From: Burkholderiales bacterium
GTDB lineage: Bacteria > Pseudomonadota > Gammaproteobacteria > Burkholderiales > Burkholderiaceae_C
DNA length: 64,000 nt
Reading direction: 5' to 3'
Assembly (NCBI GenBank): GCA_003963115.1
Contig: RXJQ01000040.1
Coordinates: 62,001-126,000 of the forward strand
Shown here: piece after piece, positions 57,173-64,000 of the stretch
Layout of the letters: each line of letters opens with the position of its first letter
How positions within the stretch are numbered: the first letter of the stretch is position 1
Position numbers and translations under genes: made by a program
Notes under the pieces: model-generated
Told to the model about the DNA's origin: nothing
Databases searched by the model: none
Seen by the model: the letters and a program-made list of their open reading frames with translations, nothing else

Positions 57173-57847
57173 TCAAGCGCGACGCAGCTGACGCGACATG
57201 CCCATCGCCACCAGGCCGATGATGGCCAGCGCTGCCGTGGCAGGCTCGGGCACGGGCGCCGTCTGCAGGTCGATGCGGAAGGTGGCGAAGTTGTTGGATT
57301 CACCCTGGCCGCGGTCGGCGAAGTGGATCTGGTCGAGCGCCAGCACCACGCTGTGCGGCGAGCTCAGTTGGATCCCATTGCCGGCCGTGAAGGCCGCCAG
57401 GTTGGAGATTCCCACGAAGCTGCCGGCACCGAAGTTGTCGGTGGCGGTAAAGGTCAAACCGGTGATGGTCGAGCCGGCTACGGTCAGGTCGTCGAACACA
57501 TAGCGCGCATGCTGGCCACCGGCGCCCAGATAGCCTGTGGTGCCGTCGCTGGAGCCTTCGGCCACCTTGACCAGCAGGCTCGTGCCACTGAGTGTGATCG
57601 ACTCCAGAGACAGCATGTAGCCGCCGATGTCGGTGCCATCGCCAGGCGCGATGGAGCCGGCAGGCCCGATGCTCTGCACTAAATCGATGGGACCGCTGTT
57701 GAGCGTGGCACCACCGTCCGAAGTGGCGCCGCCAGGGGCGATGAGGGAAACGGTGACCGGTCCGCTGAAGGACGCGGCCTGGGCCCAGCCCAGGCTGCTC
57801 AGTGTCAGCAGCAAGGCCAGACGACGCACACGACGAAACAAAGGCAT
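57173..57847 (-). CDS. PEP-CTERM sorted exported protein, head of collar-protein operon
   Basis: 224 residues. GGAGG lies just before the ATG at 57845-57847. A Sec signal (LALLLTLSSLGWAQA) is followed by a Gly/Ser/Thr-rich beta-type body (VTVSLIAPGGATSDGG ... GYLGAGGQHARYVFDDLTVAGS) and the PEP-CTERM end: VPEP at the start of a hydrophobic helix (AALAIIGLVAMGM) and a basic tail (RQLRRA). Exosortase is expected to cleave it and release it into the envelope or extracellular matrix. The exosortase gene is not in this window. It is first in the minus-strand run with the three collar proteins. Confidence 0.9.
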   Translation of the reverse strand: MPLFRRVRRLALLLTLSSLGWAQAASFSGPVTVSLIAPGGATSDGGATLNSGPIDLVQSIGPAGSIAPGDGTDIGGYMLSLESITLSGTSLLVKVAEGSSDGTTGYLGAGGQHARYVFDDLTVAGSTITGLTFTATDNFGAGSFVGISNLAAFTAGNGIQLSSPHSVVLALDQIHFADRGQGESNNFATFRIDLQTAPVPEPATAALAIIGLVAMGMSRQLRRA

Positions 57848-58090
57848 GTGGCCTCCTTGGTTGAAATTCGTGGACAGCAACCATTCATCTGGCCACAGCT
57901 GGGCAAGGCCAGCCATCCCTAACTTCCAAGCTGCGTCGCACCGATGCCGCATGTTTGCGCCGAGGGCGCAGGACGTGACTTTGTTCCACTGCGAGTCGCG
58001 CCTGGTAATGCGATCATTCGGGCGGGCGCTCACCGGCCAGGAACGCGTGTGGTGCCCCCAGCAGAACACCTCGCCTTCGCACCCGCTTCC

Positions 58091-58933
58091 ATGAGCGCAG
58101 TCCATCCCATGAGCGTCACGCACCGAGCCGTCCCCGAGGAATTCAGGGGCGTGTGGGTGCGCACCCTGCTGCAAACCGATGCCGACGCCGATGCCCCGCC
58201 CCCGGCCGACGACAACTCCTGGGTGCGCTGGATGCAGACCAGTTCCTGGCATGCCGACCTGCGCGTGCCCGACCTGGCCTTGCGCGCGCGCGCGGCACGG
58301 CCTCTCGGTGAGATGGACGCGGCCCAGCTGGCCGCGCTGGCAGGGCAGCAAGGCTTTGCCGGCATCACCCAGTTCGAGAGCCTGCCCGAAGGTCAGATCT
58401 GCACCTGGTTGCGGCGCACCGATTACCAGCCGCCGGGCCTGCAGCCCGACTCGGGTTGGATGATGTTCGATCAGCCCGATCGGCTCATCGAGATCGGCGT
58501 GCACGAGAGCTACCACGAGGTCTGGGAGCGCCTGCCCGATTCGGTCGGGCGCTTCGTGGTGCTGGCAGGGCTGTCGCAAGACCGGTGCGACACCGGGGCG
58601 CGCATCCTGCTGGCCGGCCGCTACATGATGCAGGTGCGGCCCCGTGCGCAACGCTGGCCGCGCGGCATGACGCCGGGCTACACGCTCTCGGATGTCTTGA
58701 TGCACAGCCCGGCGCAGGCCGTGGACTGGCTCGATTGCGAGGTGTCCTTCGGCCATGTCGACGACGGGCAGTGGTTCATTGAACGCTCGACGCTGCCTGA
58801 GCGCGAGGGCCAGGTCTGGCCATGGTCGGTCCACAAGCTGGATGACACCATGGCCTTGGTGAACCAGTCTGGGCAATCATGCGCATGGCAGATCCTGGAG
58901 TGGACCTGCGAAGCCGATCAGTTGCCTGCTTGA
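58091..58933 (+). CDS. HRI1-like protein of unknown function
   Basis: 280 residues, cytosolic (no signal or membrane helix). EEFRGVWVRTLLQT, WVRWMQTSSWHADLRVP, ITQFESLPEGQICTWLRRTDYQPPG, DSGWMMFDQPDRLIEIGVHESYHEVW and DCEVSFGHVDDGQWFIERSTLP match, as I remember it, the two-lobed beta-barrel HRI1 family better known from fungi and also seen in bacteria. The role is unknown. The start could also be at 58109. It is a single gene between the PEP-CTERM operon and the SET gene. Confidence 0.6.
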   Translation: MSAVHPMSVTHRAVPEEFRGVWVRTLLQTDADADAPPPADDNSWVRWMQTSSWHADLRVPDLALRARAARPLGEMDAAQLAALAGQQGFAGITQFESLPEGQICTWLRRTDYQPPGLQPDSGWMMFDQPDRLIEIGVHESYHEVWERLPDSVGRFVVLAGLSQDRCDTGARILLAGRYMMQVRPRAQRWPRGMTPGYTLSDVLMHSPAQAVDWLDCEVSFGHVDDGQWFIERSTLPEREGQVWPWSVHKLDDTMALVNQSGQSCAWQILEWTCEADQLPA

Positions 58934-58997
58934 CGGCCTGCTTGAAACCGAAGAGCGACGGGCGCCCAGGGCACGCCATTGCGCGATACTCGGCGCC

Positions 58998-59510
58998 ATG
59001 CCCACCCTGCGTCCCCTCGTCGTCCCACAGCCGTCAGTCCCTGATTCGATTCCCGCGGCGGGTGCCAAGCCTGCAGGCAACGGCCGCGTGGCCGATCCAC
59101 AGAAGTTCCGTGTCGAGGTCGCGCCCAGCCGCATCGATGGGCAAGGTGCCTTCGCCGCCGAGCCCATCCCTGCACGCCGAAAGATCGGCGAGATCCGTGG
59201 CGAGTTCATCGACATGGCCACGGCCCGCGCCCGCGCCCGCGAGGCCGAGCAAAGCACGGGCCGCATCTTCATGGTCGCCATCTCGGACAAGCGGGCGGTC
59301 GATGCCACGCACTCCAGCGACCCGCTGCGTTTTGCCAACCACGCCTGCGAGCCCAATATGGTGCTCAAGGTGCAGCAAGGGCGCGTGGCGTTCTATGCCT
59401 TGCGCGACATCGAGGCCGGCGAGGAGCTGACAGCCCGTTATGGCGAAACCCATCATGCGGGCCGCCTGCAATGCCGTTGCGGTTCGCCGCGCTGCGTCGG
59501 CCGGTTGTAA
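58998..59510 (+). CDS. SET-domain protein-lysine methyltransferase
   Basis: 170 residues. A short N-terminal tail is followed by a full SET core: VEVAPSRIDGQGAFAAEPIPARRKIGEIRGEFI (SET-N), then RFANHACEPNM (the NHxC motif, N114-H115), FYALRDIEAGEELTARYG with the catalytic Tyr, and a C-terminal post-SET-like CRCGSPRCVGRL that could bind zinc. SET domains are usual in eukaryotic histone methyltransferases but also occur in some bacteria, including environmental Proteobacteria. It should monomethylate lysine in a protein. The substrate could be HU, whose gene in this window has a histone-like Lys tail, but that is a guess. Confidence 0.9.
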   Translation: MPTLRPLVVPQPSVPDSIPAAGAKPAGNGRVADPQKFRVEVAPSRIDGQGAFAAEPIPARRKIGEIRGEFIDMATARARAREAEQSTGRIFMVAISDKRAVDATHSSDPLRFANHACEPNMVLKVQQGRVAFYALRDIEAGEELTARYGETHHAGRLQCRCGSPRCVGRL

Positions 59511-59700
59511 AGGCAATGCTGAATAAGTCCTCGCTTTCAGCACCGGGCGGTGTAAACCCGAGCTTGTCGTGCCTGGTTCCCCCTTGTTCTCGCGGGGTGA
59601 CGGACGAAAACGCGCAGCCTGAACGGCTCCGTCGGCGCAAACCCACCTTGATGCGATTAACGTTGTCCGATACTGTGGGTGCATACATCTAACCACCGCC

Positions 59701-61521
59701 ATGGACGCGACAAGCAGCAGGGAACCCGGCGATCTCCAGTCGCAACTGTGGGTGGAGCGCATTCACATGTTGTGCGTGCACGTCCCGACCGTCATGGTCA
59801 TGGCCGTGGGCTTTGCCATGGCGCTGGGCTGGCTACTGCATCATGCGGTCGACCCTGGCAAGGTGTGGCTGTGGTTCGGCCTGCGCTCGCTGGTGGTGTT
59901 GCCGCGCTTTCTGCATGCCCGGCGCTACATGCGTGCGAAGGACCCCGCCAACAAGGCCTGGTACTGGAGTTTCCTGGCGCTGGTAGTGGTTGACGGCGGG
60001 CTGTGGGGCGCCGCATGGTGGTGGCTGGTGCCGGTGGACCGCCTGGACCTTACCGCCATCACCTTGACGGCCATCCTGGGCGTGGCGGCGCTGTCGGCCT
60101 TCATCCTGCACGCCGATCTGCGCGCCACCGCCTGCCACATCCTGGCGATGTTGATGCCCTGCGCCGTCTACAGCCTCACGCGGCTCGATGCCTACGGCGT
60201 GTTCGGTGCGATCAGCCTGACCGCCTTCACAGGCCTGCTGCTGATGGAGTCGCACCGCGCCTATGCACGCCTGATCGAGTTGCTGACCCTGCGCTTCGAG
60301 CACGAACGCGCCTTGCACGATCGCGAACAGGCGCTGGCGCTGGCGCAGCATCACAGCGAGGCCAAGAGCCGCTTCCTGGCCTCGATGAGCCACGAGATGC
60401 GCACCCCGCTGCATGGCATCCTGGGCCTGAGCCGTCTGTTGCGTGACGACGAGCTGCGGCCCGTGGCCTTGCGCCGCCTGGATCTGCTGGAGCGCTCCGG
60501 CGAGCACCTGCTCACCGTGATCAACGATGTGCTGGATGTCTCCAAGATCGAGGCAGGGCATGTGCACATCGAGCACCGGAGCTTCGATCTGGGCCAGCTG
60601 ATCGACGACGTCGCGGCGGTCTCCACCGTGACTGCCAACCGCAAGGGGCTGCAACTGTGGCTGCGCTCTGAGCTGCCGCCCCATCACGCCGTGGTGGGGG
60701 ACGCGGTGCGCCTGCGCCAGGTGCTGCACAACCTGCTGGGCAACGCCATCAAGTTCACCGAGCGAGGCAGCGTCGCCTTGACCGTGCGCCGCTTGCAGGA
60801 CGATCAGACCGTGTCCTTCGTGGTGCAGGACACCGGTATCGGCATACCTGAATCAGAGCAACAGCACATCTTCGATGCCTTCCACCAGGTTGACGACGGC
60901 CTGAGCCGGCGCCATGGCGGGACGGGGCTGGGCCTGACCATTTCGCGGCAACTGTGCCTGGCCATGGGCGGCGATCTGTGCTGTGTCAGCCAGCGCCAAG
61001 TGGGCTCGACCTTCGAGTGTCTGCTGCCTTTGCCGGCCGGCATGGCGCATGCCGAGCCCACGCAGCCCACGCGGCCCACGCAGGTGACATACGAGCCGGG
61101 TCAGGGCCACGTGCTGCTGGTGGAAGACAACGCGATCAACGCCATGGTGGCCGAAGCGGCGCTGCGCCAGATCGGCGTGACCGCTGTCCAGATCGTCGGC
61201 GATGGCAGCAAGGCGCTGGACTGGCTGGCTCGGCATCAGACCGATCTGATCCTGATGGACTGCCAACTGCCCGTGATGGATGGCTTCGAGGCGGCGCGTC
61301 GCATCCGAGAGCAGGAGAGCCAGCTGGGCAGGCCGCCGGTGCCCATCGTGGCGCTGACAGCCAATGTGTTCCCCACCGAGCGCCAGCGCTGCATCGATGC
61401 CGGCATGAGCGATTACCTGGGCAAGCCCTTCAGGCGTGAGGAGCTGCAAGCCATGCTGGCACGTCACATGGCGGCCAGACCGGACCAACGGGGCTTGGTA
61501 TCGGCCTCGTTGGCGGCCTGA
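59701..61521 (+). CDS. Membrane hybrid histidine kinase with N-terminal multi-helix sensor
   Basis: 606 residues. Five or six membrane helices at the start (VPTVMVMAVGFAMALGWLL, VWLWFGLRSLVVLPRFL, LALVVVDGGLWGAAWWWLV, LTAILGVAALSAFILHA, ACHILAMLMPCAVYSL) form a membrane-integral sensor with no periplasmic domain. A coiled linker leads to HisKA with H231 in MSHEMRTPLHGILG, the ATPase domain (GTGLGLTISRQL) and a receiver with D520 in LILMDCQLPVMDG. The membrane domain type is the MASE-like/7TM-like group; its ligand is unknown. No Hpt or partner regulator adjoins it. Confidence 0.93.
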   Translation: MDATSSREPGDLQSQLWVERIHMLCVHVPTVMVMAVGFAMALGWLLHHAVDPGKVWLWFGLRSLVVLPRFLHARRYMRAKDPANKAWYWSFLALVVVDGGLWGAAWWWLVPVDRLDLTAITLTAILGVAALSAFILHADLRATACHILAMLMPCAVYSLTRLDAYGVFGAISLTAFTGLLLMESHRAYARLIELLTLRFEHERALHDREQALALAQHHSEAKSRFLASMSHEMRTPLHGILGLSRLLRDDELRPVALRRLDLLERSGEHLLTVINDVLDVSKIEAGHVHIEHRSFDLGQLIDDVAAVSTVTANRKGLQLWLRSELPPHHAVVGDAVRLRQVLHNLLGNAIKFTERGSVALTVRRLQDDQTVSFVVQDTGIGIPESEQQHIFDAFHQVDDGLSRRHGGTGLGLTISRQLCLAMGGDLCCVSQRQVGSTFECLLPLPAGMAHAEPTQPTRPTQVTYEPGQGHVLLVEDNAINAMVAEAALRQIGVTAVQIVGDGSKALDWLARHQTDLILMDCQLPVMDGFEAARRIREQESQLGRPPVPIVALTANVFPTERQRCIDAGMSDYLGKPFRREELQAMLARHMAARPDQRGLVSASLAA

Positions 61522-61536
61522 GCCGATCGGGTCAGC

Positions 61537-62307
61537 TCAATGGCGTCGAGCGCGCCGTGTGCTCAACACGATGCCGACCAGGCCCAGGCCCATGAATGCA
61601 TACGTGGAGGGCTCCGGCAGGCTGCTGACATACCAGGGCGGTGGTGCGCCAAGATCAAGCGGGCTTTTGACCAAAGCCGATAAGGTACCGTAGTCCGTGA
61701 CGCCAGCCAGTGCCGCCCTACCCAATGCCAGCAATCCCAGTGATTGCTTGAACGCGTTGAAGCCTTGGGTGGTGATGGCCAGGTTGGTCAGCGTCAGATT
61801 GGAAGCGCTGAGCGATGTGGAGCCACCGATACCGCTGAAAGTCCAAAGCGCCAGGTGGCTGATCGTACCTACGCCATTGGTGCCGATGATGGTGGCGTAG
61901 ACCGTCTTGGTGCTCAGGTCTGCATCCAGGTCGGTCACGGTGAGCGATCCACCACTGGAGACTGCAGTGCGTTGGGGCACCGTCAGTGTCAGGCCACCTG
62001 TGGTGCCAAAGCGCAGCAATTGGTTCGTGCTGTTGTCCCAGGTCAGGCTGTTGATGGGCGCGGCAGACAGCATGTTGCTGTAATTCCCGTCCTGATCCTT
62101 GGTGACATAGGGGGCGTACGCCCATCCATATGGCGCGACGGTGGGGGTATAGATGCTCAGGGTGTCCAGCACGTCCTGGCTGAACGTCAAGGTGGCCGCA
62201 CCTTGCAGGCCCAGGTCATAGGGTTGGGATGTGACCACGGCCGCCTGAGACACGGCGGTGAAGGCCATCAGCGTGCTGGCGGCCAAATGCCTAACGTTCC
62301 ACTTCAT
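61537..62307 (-). CDS. PEP-CTERM sorted protein, paralogue A
   Basis: 256 residues. A Sec signal (ASTLMAFTAVSQA) is followed by a Thr/Ser/Gly/Leu-rich repeat-like body with the core VSSGGSLTVTDLDADLSTKT ... ATIIGTNGVGT, a late segment LGLLALGRAALAGVTDYGTL, and the PEP-CTERM end (LPEPSTYAFMGLGLVGIVL then TRRARRH). It is a paralogue of the gene at 62539. It is probably anchored or released by exosortase and part of an extracellular matrix. A GAGAGGA ribosome site precedes the ATG. Confidence 0.9.
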   Translation of the reverse strand: MKWNVRHLAASTLMAFTAVSQAAVVTSQPYDLGLQGAATLTFSQDVLDTLSIYTPTVAPYGWAYAPYVTKDQDGNYSNMLSAAPINSLTWDNSTNQLLRFGTTGGLTLTVPQRTAVSSGGSLTVTDLDADLSTKTVYATIIGTNGVGTISHLALWTFSGIGGSTSLSASNLTLTNLAITTQGFNAFKQSLGLLALGRAALAGVTDYGTLSALVKSPLDLGAPPPWYVSSLPEPSTYAFMGLGLVGIVLSTRRARRH

Positions 62308-62448
62308 GGTGCAATCCTCTCTGATGTCGTGTTGTCGATACGGCTGTGGCCCACTGCTGGGGGGCCGCGCTGACCTGCATTATCCAGATTGTTGTTTCAG
62401 GTTGGGGCACCCTAAACAGGTGGTGTGCCGGTGATTTGTGGCCTTCGC

Positions 62449-62487
62449 AAAAAACAATGCGCGCCGGCGGTGAACCAGGCGCGCATT
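62449..62487 (-). terminator. Rho-independent terminator of PEP-CTERM paralogue B
   Basis: On the minus strand: AATGCGCGCC, a 12-base loop, GGCGCGCATT (a perfect 10-base stem, 62456-62487), then G and six T. It ends the transcript of the gene at 62539 before the paralogue gene at 61537. Confidence 0.93.
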
Positions 62488-62538
62488 TGAGGCGGGTGCC
62501 TTGAGACTGGCGGACCATGCAGATCCGCCAGGTGATGA

Positions 62539-63288
62539 TCAGGCTGCGCGGCGGCGCTTGGCCAGGGCGACACTCACCAGACCCAGGCCCATCAGGCCAT
62601 AGGTCGAGGGCTCAGGAACGGCCGTGGCCACGATGGTCGAGCTGATGGTGCCGTAGTCCGAAATGCCTTGCATGGCCGACTTGCCCAGGCTCAGCAGGCC
62701 CAGTGCCTGCGAGAACTTGGTGAAGCCGTCAGTAGTCAGGGTCAGCCCACCGATGGTGTTGTTGTAGGTGCCAGGGCCCGCGATGGTGGTGCCGCCGGTG
62801 ATGGTGGCGAAGTTCCACAGTGCGAAGTTGGTGAGCGTGCCCACCCCATTGCCGCCGATGATGGTGGCATAGATGGTCTTGGCGCTCAGGTCGGCGCTCA
62901 GGTCGGTCACGGTCAGCGAACCACCGCTGGAGACGCTCTTGACCACGGGCGCGGTCAGGCTCATGCCGCCGGTGGTGGCCACCTTGAGCACTTGCAGGGT
63001 GCTGTCGTCGAAGGTGATGGCTGTGCCAGGGGCGGCGGCGCTGGCGCCGGTGTAGAAGCCATCAGTGTCCTTGGTGATGACCGAGGTGGCGGCGCCGTAG
63101 TTGGCCAGTGCGATTTTGCCGGTGTCCAGCGCGCCAAGCAGGTCGGCGCTGAAGCTCAGCGTGGCCGAGCCGGTGGCGGTCAGGCCGTTCCAGCTGCCGC
63201 CCACGTTGATGGTGACCGGTGTGGCGTGGGCCATGCCTGCTGCAACGAACATGCTGGCTGCGGCGATTTGTTTGAACGACAGTTTCAT
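62539..63288 (-). CDS. PEP-CTERM sorted protein, paralogue B
   Basis: 249 residues. The signal peptide (AAASMFVAAGMAHA) is followed by the same core as paralogue A (VSSGGSLTVTDLSADLSAKT ... ATIIGGNGVGT; LGLLSLGKSAMQGISDYGTI), with a different N-terminal third. The PEP-CTERM end is AVPEPSTYGLMGLGLVSVAL with a basic tail (KRRRAA). It has a GAGGAAG ribosome site. Paralogues A and B are separated by a terminator, so they are separate transcripts that arose by tandem duplication. Confidence 0.92.
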   Translation of the reverse strand: MKLSFKQIAAASMFVAAGMAHATPVTINVGGSWNGLTATGSATLSFSADLLGALDTGKIALANYGAATSVITKDTDGFYTGASAAAPGTAITFDDSTLQVLKVATTGGMSLTAPVVKSVSSGGSLTVTDLSADLSAKTIYATIIGGNGVGTLTNFALWNFATITGGTTIAGPGTYNNTIGGLTLTTDGFTKFSQALGLLSLGKSAMQGISDYGTISSTIVATAVPEPSTYGLMGLGLVSVALAKRRRAA

Positions 63289-63620
63289 ATGGCTTCCTCT
63301 TGCTCTTCCAAATGGGTTGATGCGCGCTGTCGGTGTGACTGAAAAAGGGGCGTCACGCTAGGGTGCGACCTCTTTTGTGAAGCGCGGTCCGGTCAGATTA
63401 GCAATGGCGGAGCTTGGCCTTATCAGGGATGACGCGGACTCCCAGGCAAATACGGGGTTCTTTTGGTGACGTTGACGTGACTTGTTACGCATATTGGCCT
63501 CTGATTTCGCGATTTGCACCCTAATGTGCGTTTCGGCCCCTTGTGCATTTCGGTTGTCTATGAACAGCGGCAACAAAAAAGCCTCCCGAAGGAGGCTTCC
63601 TGGAAGGGCATCGAAACCGA
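63289..63620. other. 332-base intergenic region upstream of PEP-CTERM paralogue B
   Basis: It contains CACCCTAA at 63517-63524 (also present at 62408-62415 upstream of paralogue A), a short dyad GCAC-N6-GTGC around the first of these, a near-direct repeat GTGCGTTTCGG/GTGCATTTCGG at about 63526-63550, and the terminator of the small gene beyond. I see no coding frame or RNA motif. Confidence 0.5.
63575..63597 (-). terminator. Rho-independent terminator of the 70-residue protein gene
   Basis: GCCTCC-TTCG-GGAGGC on the minus strand (63581-63596), with a UUCG tetraloop, followed by six T. It lies 24 bases after the stop of the gene at 63621. Confidence 0.95.
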
Positions 63621-63833
63621 TCAGCCCAGCGCAGTCAGTTCGGCATTGACCTTTTGCAGGATGTCTTCGGTGATCAGGCCGCCGGAGAACTTGGCGACCA
63701 TCGACAGGGCAAAGCCCTTGCCCATGCCGATTTGCGGATGGGTGGAAATGCCAGGCATGTGCTTTTCCAGGATGGCCTTGGTGGTTTCGTTGTCCAGCAG
63801 GTCGCCGAGTTTGGATTCGATCGAGAAGCTCAT
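63621..63833 (-). CDS. Small conserved-looking protein, unknown function
   Basis: 70 residues, cytosolic. MSFSIESKLGDLLDNETTKAILEKHMPGI, then HPQIGMGKGFALSMVAKFSGGLITEDILQKVNAEL. The spacing of hydrophobic helices resembles a small all-alpha domain also found as a C-terminal module in some hydrolase- and peptidase-type proteins, but I cannot name it. It has a GAGAGA site, and a UUCG terminator follows. Ordinary codon use and a good terminator support a real gene. Confidence 0.7.
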   Translation of the reverse strand: MSFSIESKLGDLLDNETTKAILEKHMPGISTHPQIGMGKGFALSMVAKFSGGLITEDILQKVNAELTALG

Positions 63834-63910
63834 GGATGTCTCTCTATGGTGATGGGTTTACAGATAAACGCACCCCGCACGTCTACAGGCGACCTGCCCT
63901 GGGCGCGGTC

Positions 63911-64000
63911 TCAAGCATAACCCGCTTCAAACGACTGTTCATCTGAGGCTGCGGGATTTTCCTGTCCCTGGAACACGTGTGTGGCAGCGCGCATGCCGTG
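63911..64000 (-). CDS. C-terminal end of an unidentified protein (partial)
   Basis: The last 29 codons of a minus-strand frame that continues beyond the window, reading THVFQGQENPAASDEQSFEA near the end and closing GYA-stop. It is open to the edge. I recognise no family. It lies 77 bases upstream of the 70-residue gene and may share its transcript. Confidence 0.4.
   Translation of the reverse strand, partial: HGMRAATHVFQGQENPAASDEQSFEAGYA

Noticed and set aside
59519-59532. TGCTGAATAAGTCC resembling the end of some insertion sequences
   Set aside because: Only one short match, with no second end, transposase or target duplication.
62308-62440. Sigma-54 promoter upstream of PEP-CTERM paralogue A (CGGCAC ... 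CTGTTT on the minus strand)
   Set aside because: GG-N10 is followed by GT rather than the required GC, and no similar site precedes the other PEP-CTERM genes.

Overview
The window is about 64 kb of high-GC DNA, densely coding on both strands, with short intergenic gaps and no tRNA, rRNA, CRISPR array or intact insertion sequence that I can see. The gene content fits a free-living, environmental member of the Burkholderiales, possibly of the Aquabacterium/Leptothrix/Rubrivivax type: a TIGR02999-like ECF sigma factor beside a Ser/Thr kinase, HU with a Lys/Ala tail, ProQ, PEP-CTERM proteins and many hybrid histidine kinases. The genus is inference. Long antisense ORFs are common because of the GC content and were ignored.

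Layout. 1-3.8 kb: tail of an ECF sigma factor, a transmembrane Ser/Thr kinase with a TPR-like C-terminal half of clearly lower GC, and a small secreted repeat protein. 3.8-14.4 kb: small regulator/target sets (TetR with tandem operators and a DUF1348 protein; AraC; LysR with GST and PPOX genes), plus three unfamiliar genes: a CheD/CNF-like putative deamidase ending in a CaaX-like CIIL, a HEx3Hx3H protein, and a large secreted protein. A PHB-depolymerase-type esterase lies among them. 14.4-24.6 kb: an exported subtilisin, then the PBP1C / alpha-2-macroglobulin pair. 24.7-40.9 kb: mostly housekeeping (lipoprotein, methyltransferase, APH-kinase fusion, DHH protein, acyl-CoA dehydrogenase, SlyX, TapT, PepD, TrhP, TonB receptor, TrhA), with one PAS/GAF hybrid kinase and a 30-codon membrane peptide gene.

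41-47.2 kb is a signalling block. An orphan response regulator overlaps a hybrid kinase whose membrane domain carries every residue I know to be essential in the plant ethylene receptor ETR1. Divergent from it, a class I c-di-GMP riboswitch precedes a secreted Pro/Thr-rich protein and a PilQ/MshL-type secretin. An HU gene follows.

47.2-52 kb: sterol-desaturase-like protein, AraC regulator, ProQ-domain protein, small membrane protein and a methyltransferase. 51.9-57.9 kb: a tight seven-gene minus-strand run made of a PEP-CTERM protein, three phage-collar (microcystin-dependent) proteins, a GNAT, a DUF6916-like protein and a membrane-embedded patatin. 58-64 kb: a HRI1-like protein, a bacterial SET-domain methyltransferase, a third hybrid kinase, two paralogous PEP-CTERM proteins and a small cytosolic protein with a clear terminator.

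Common themes are surface and envelope proteins, second-messenger or phosphorelay control, and several eukaryote-like domains. The best candidates for new biology are the riboswitch-secretin locus, the ethylene-receptor-like kinase, the CheD-like/CIIL protein and the collar-protein/patatin operon.
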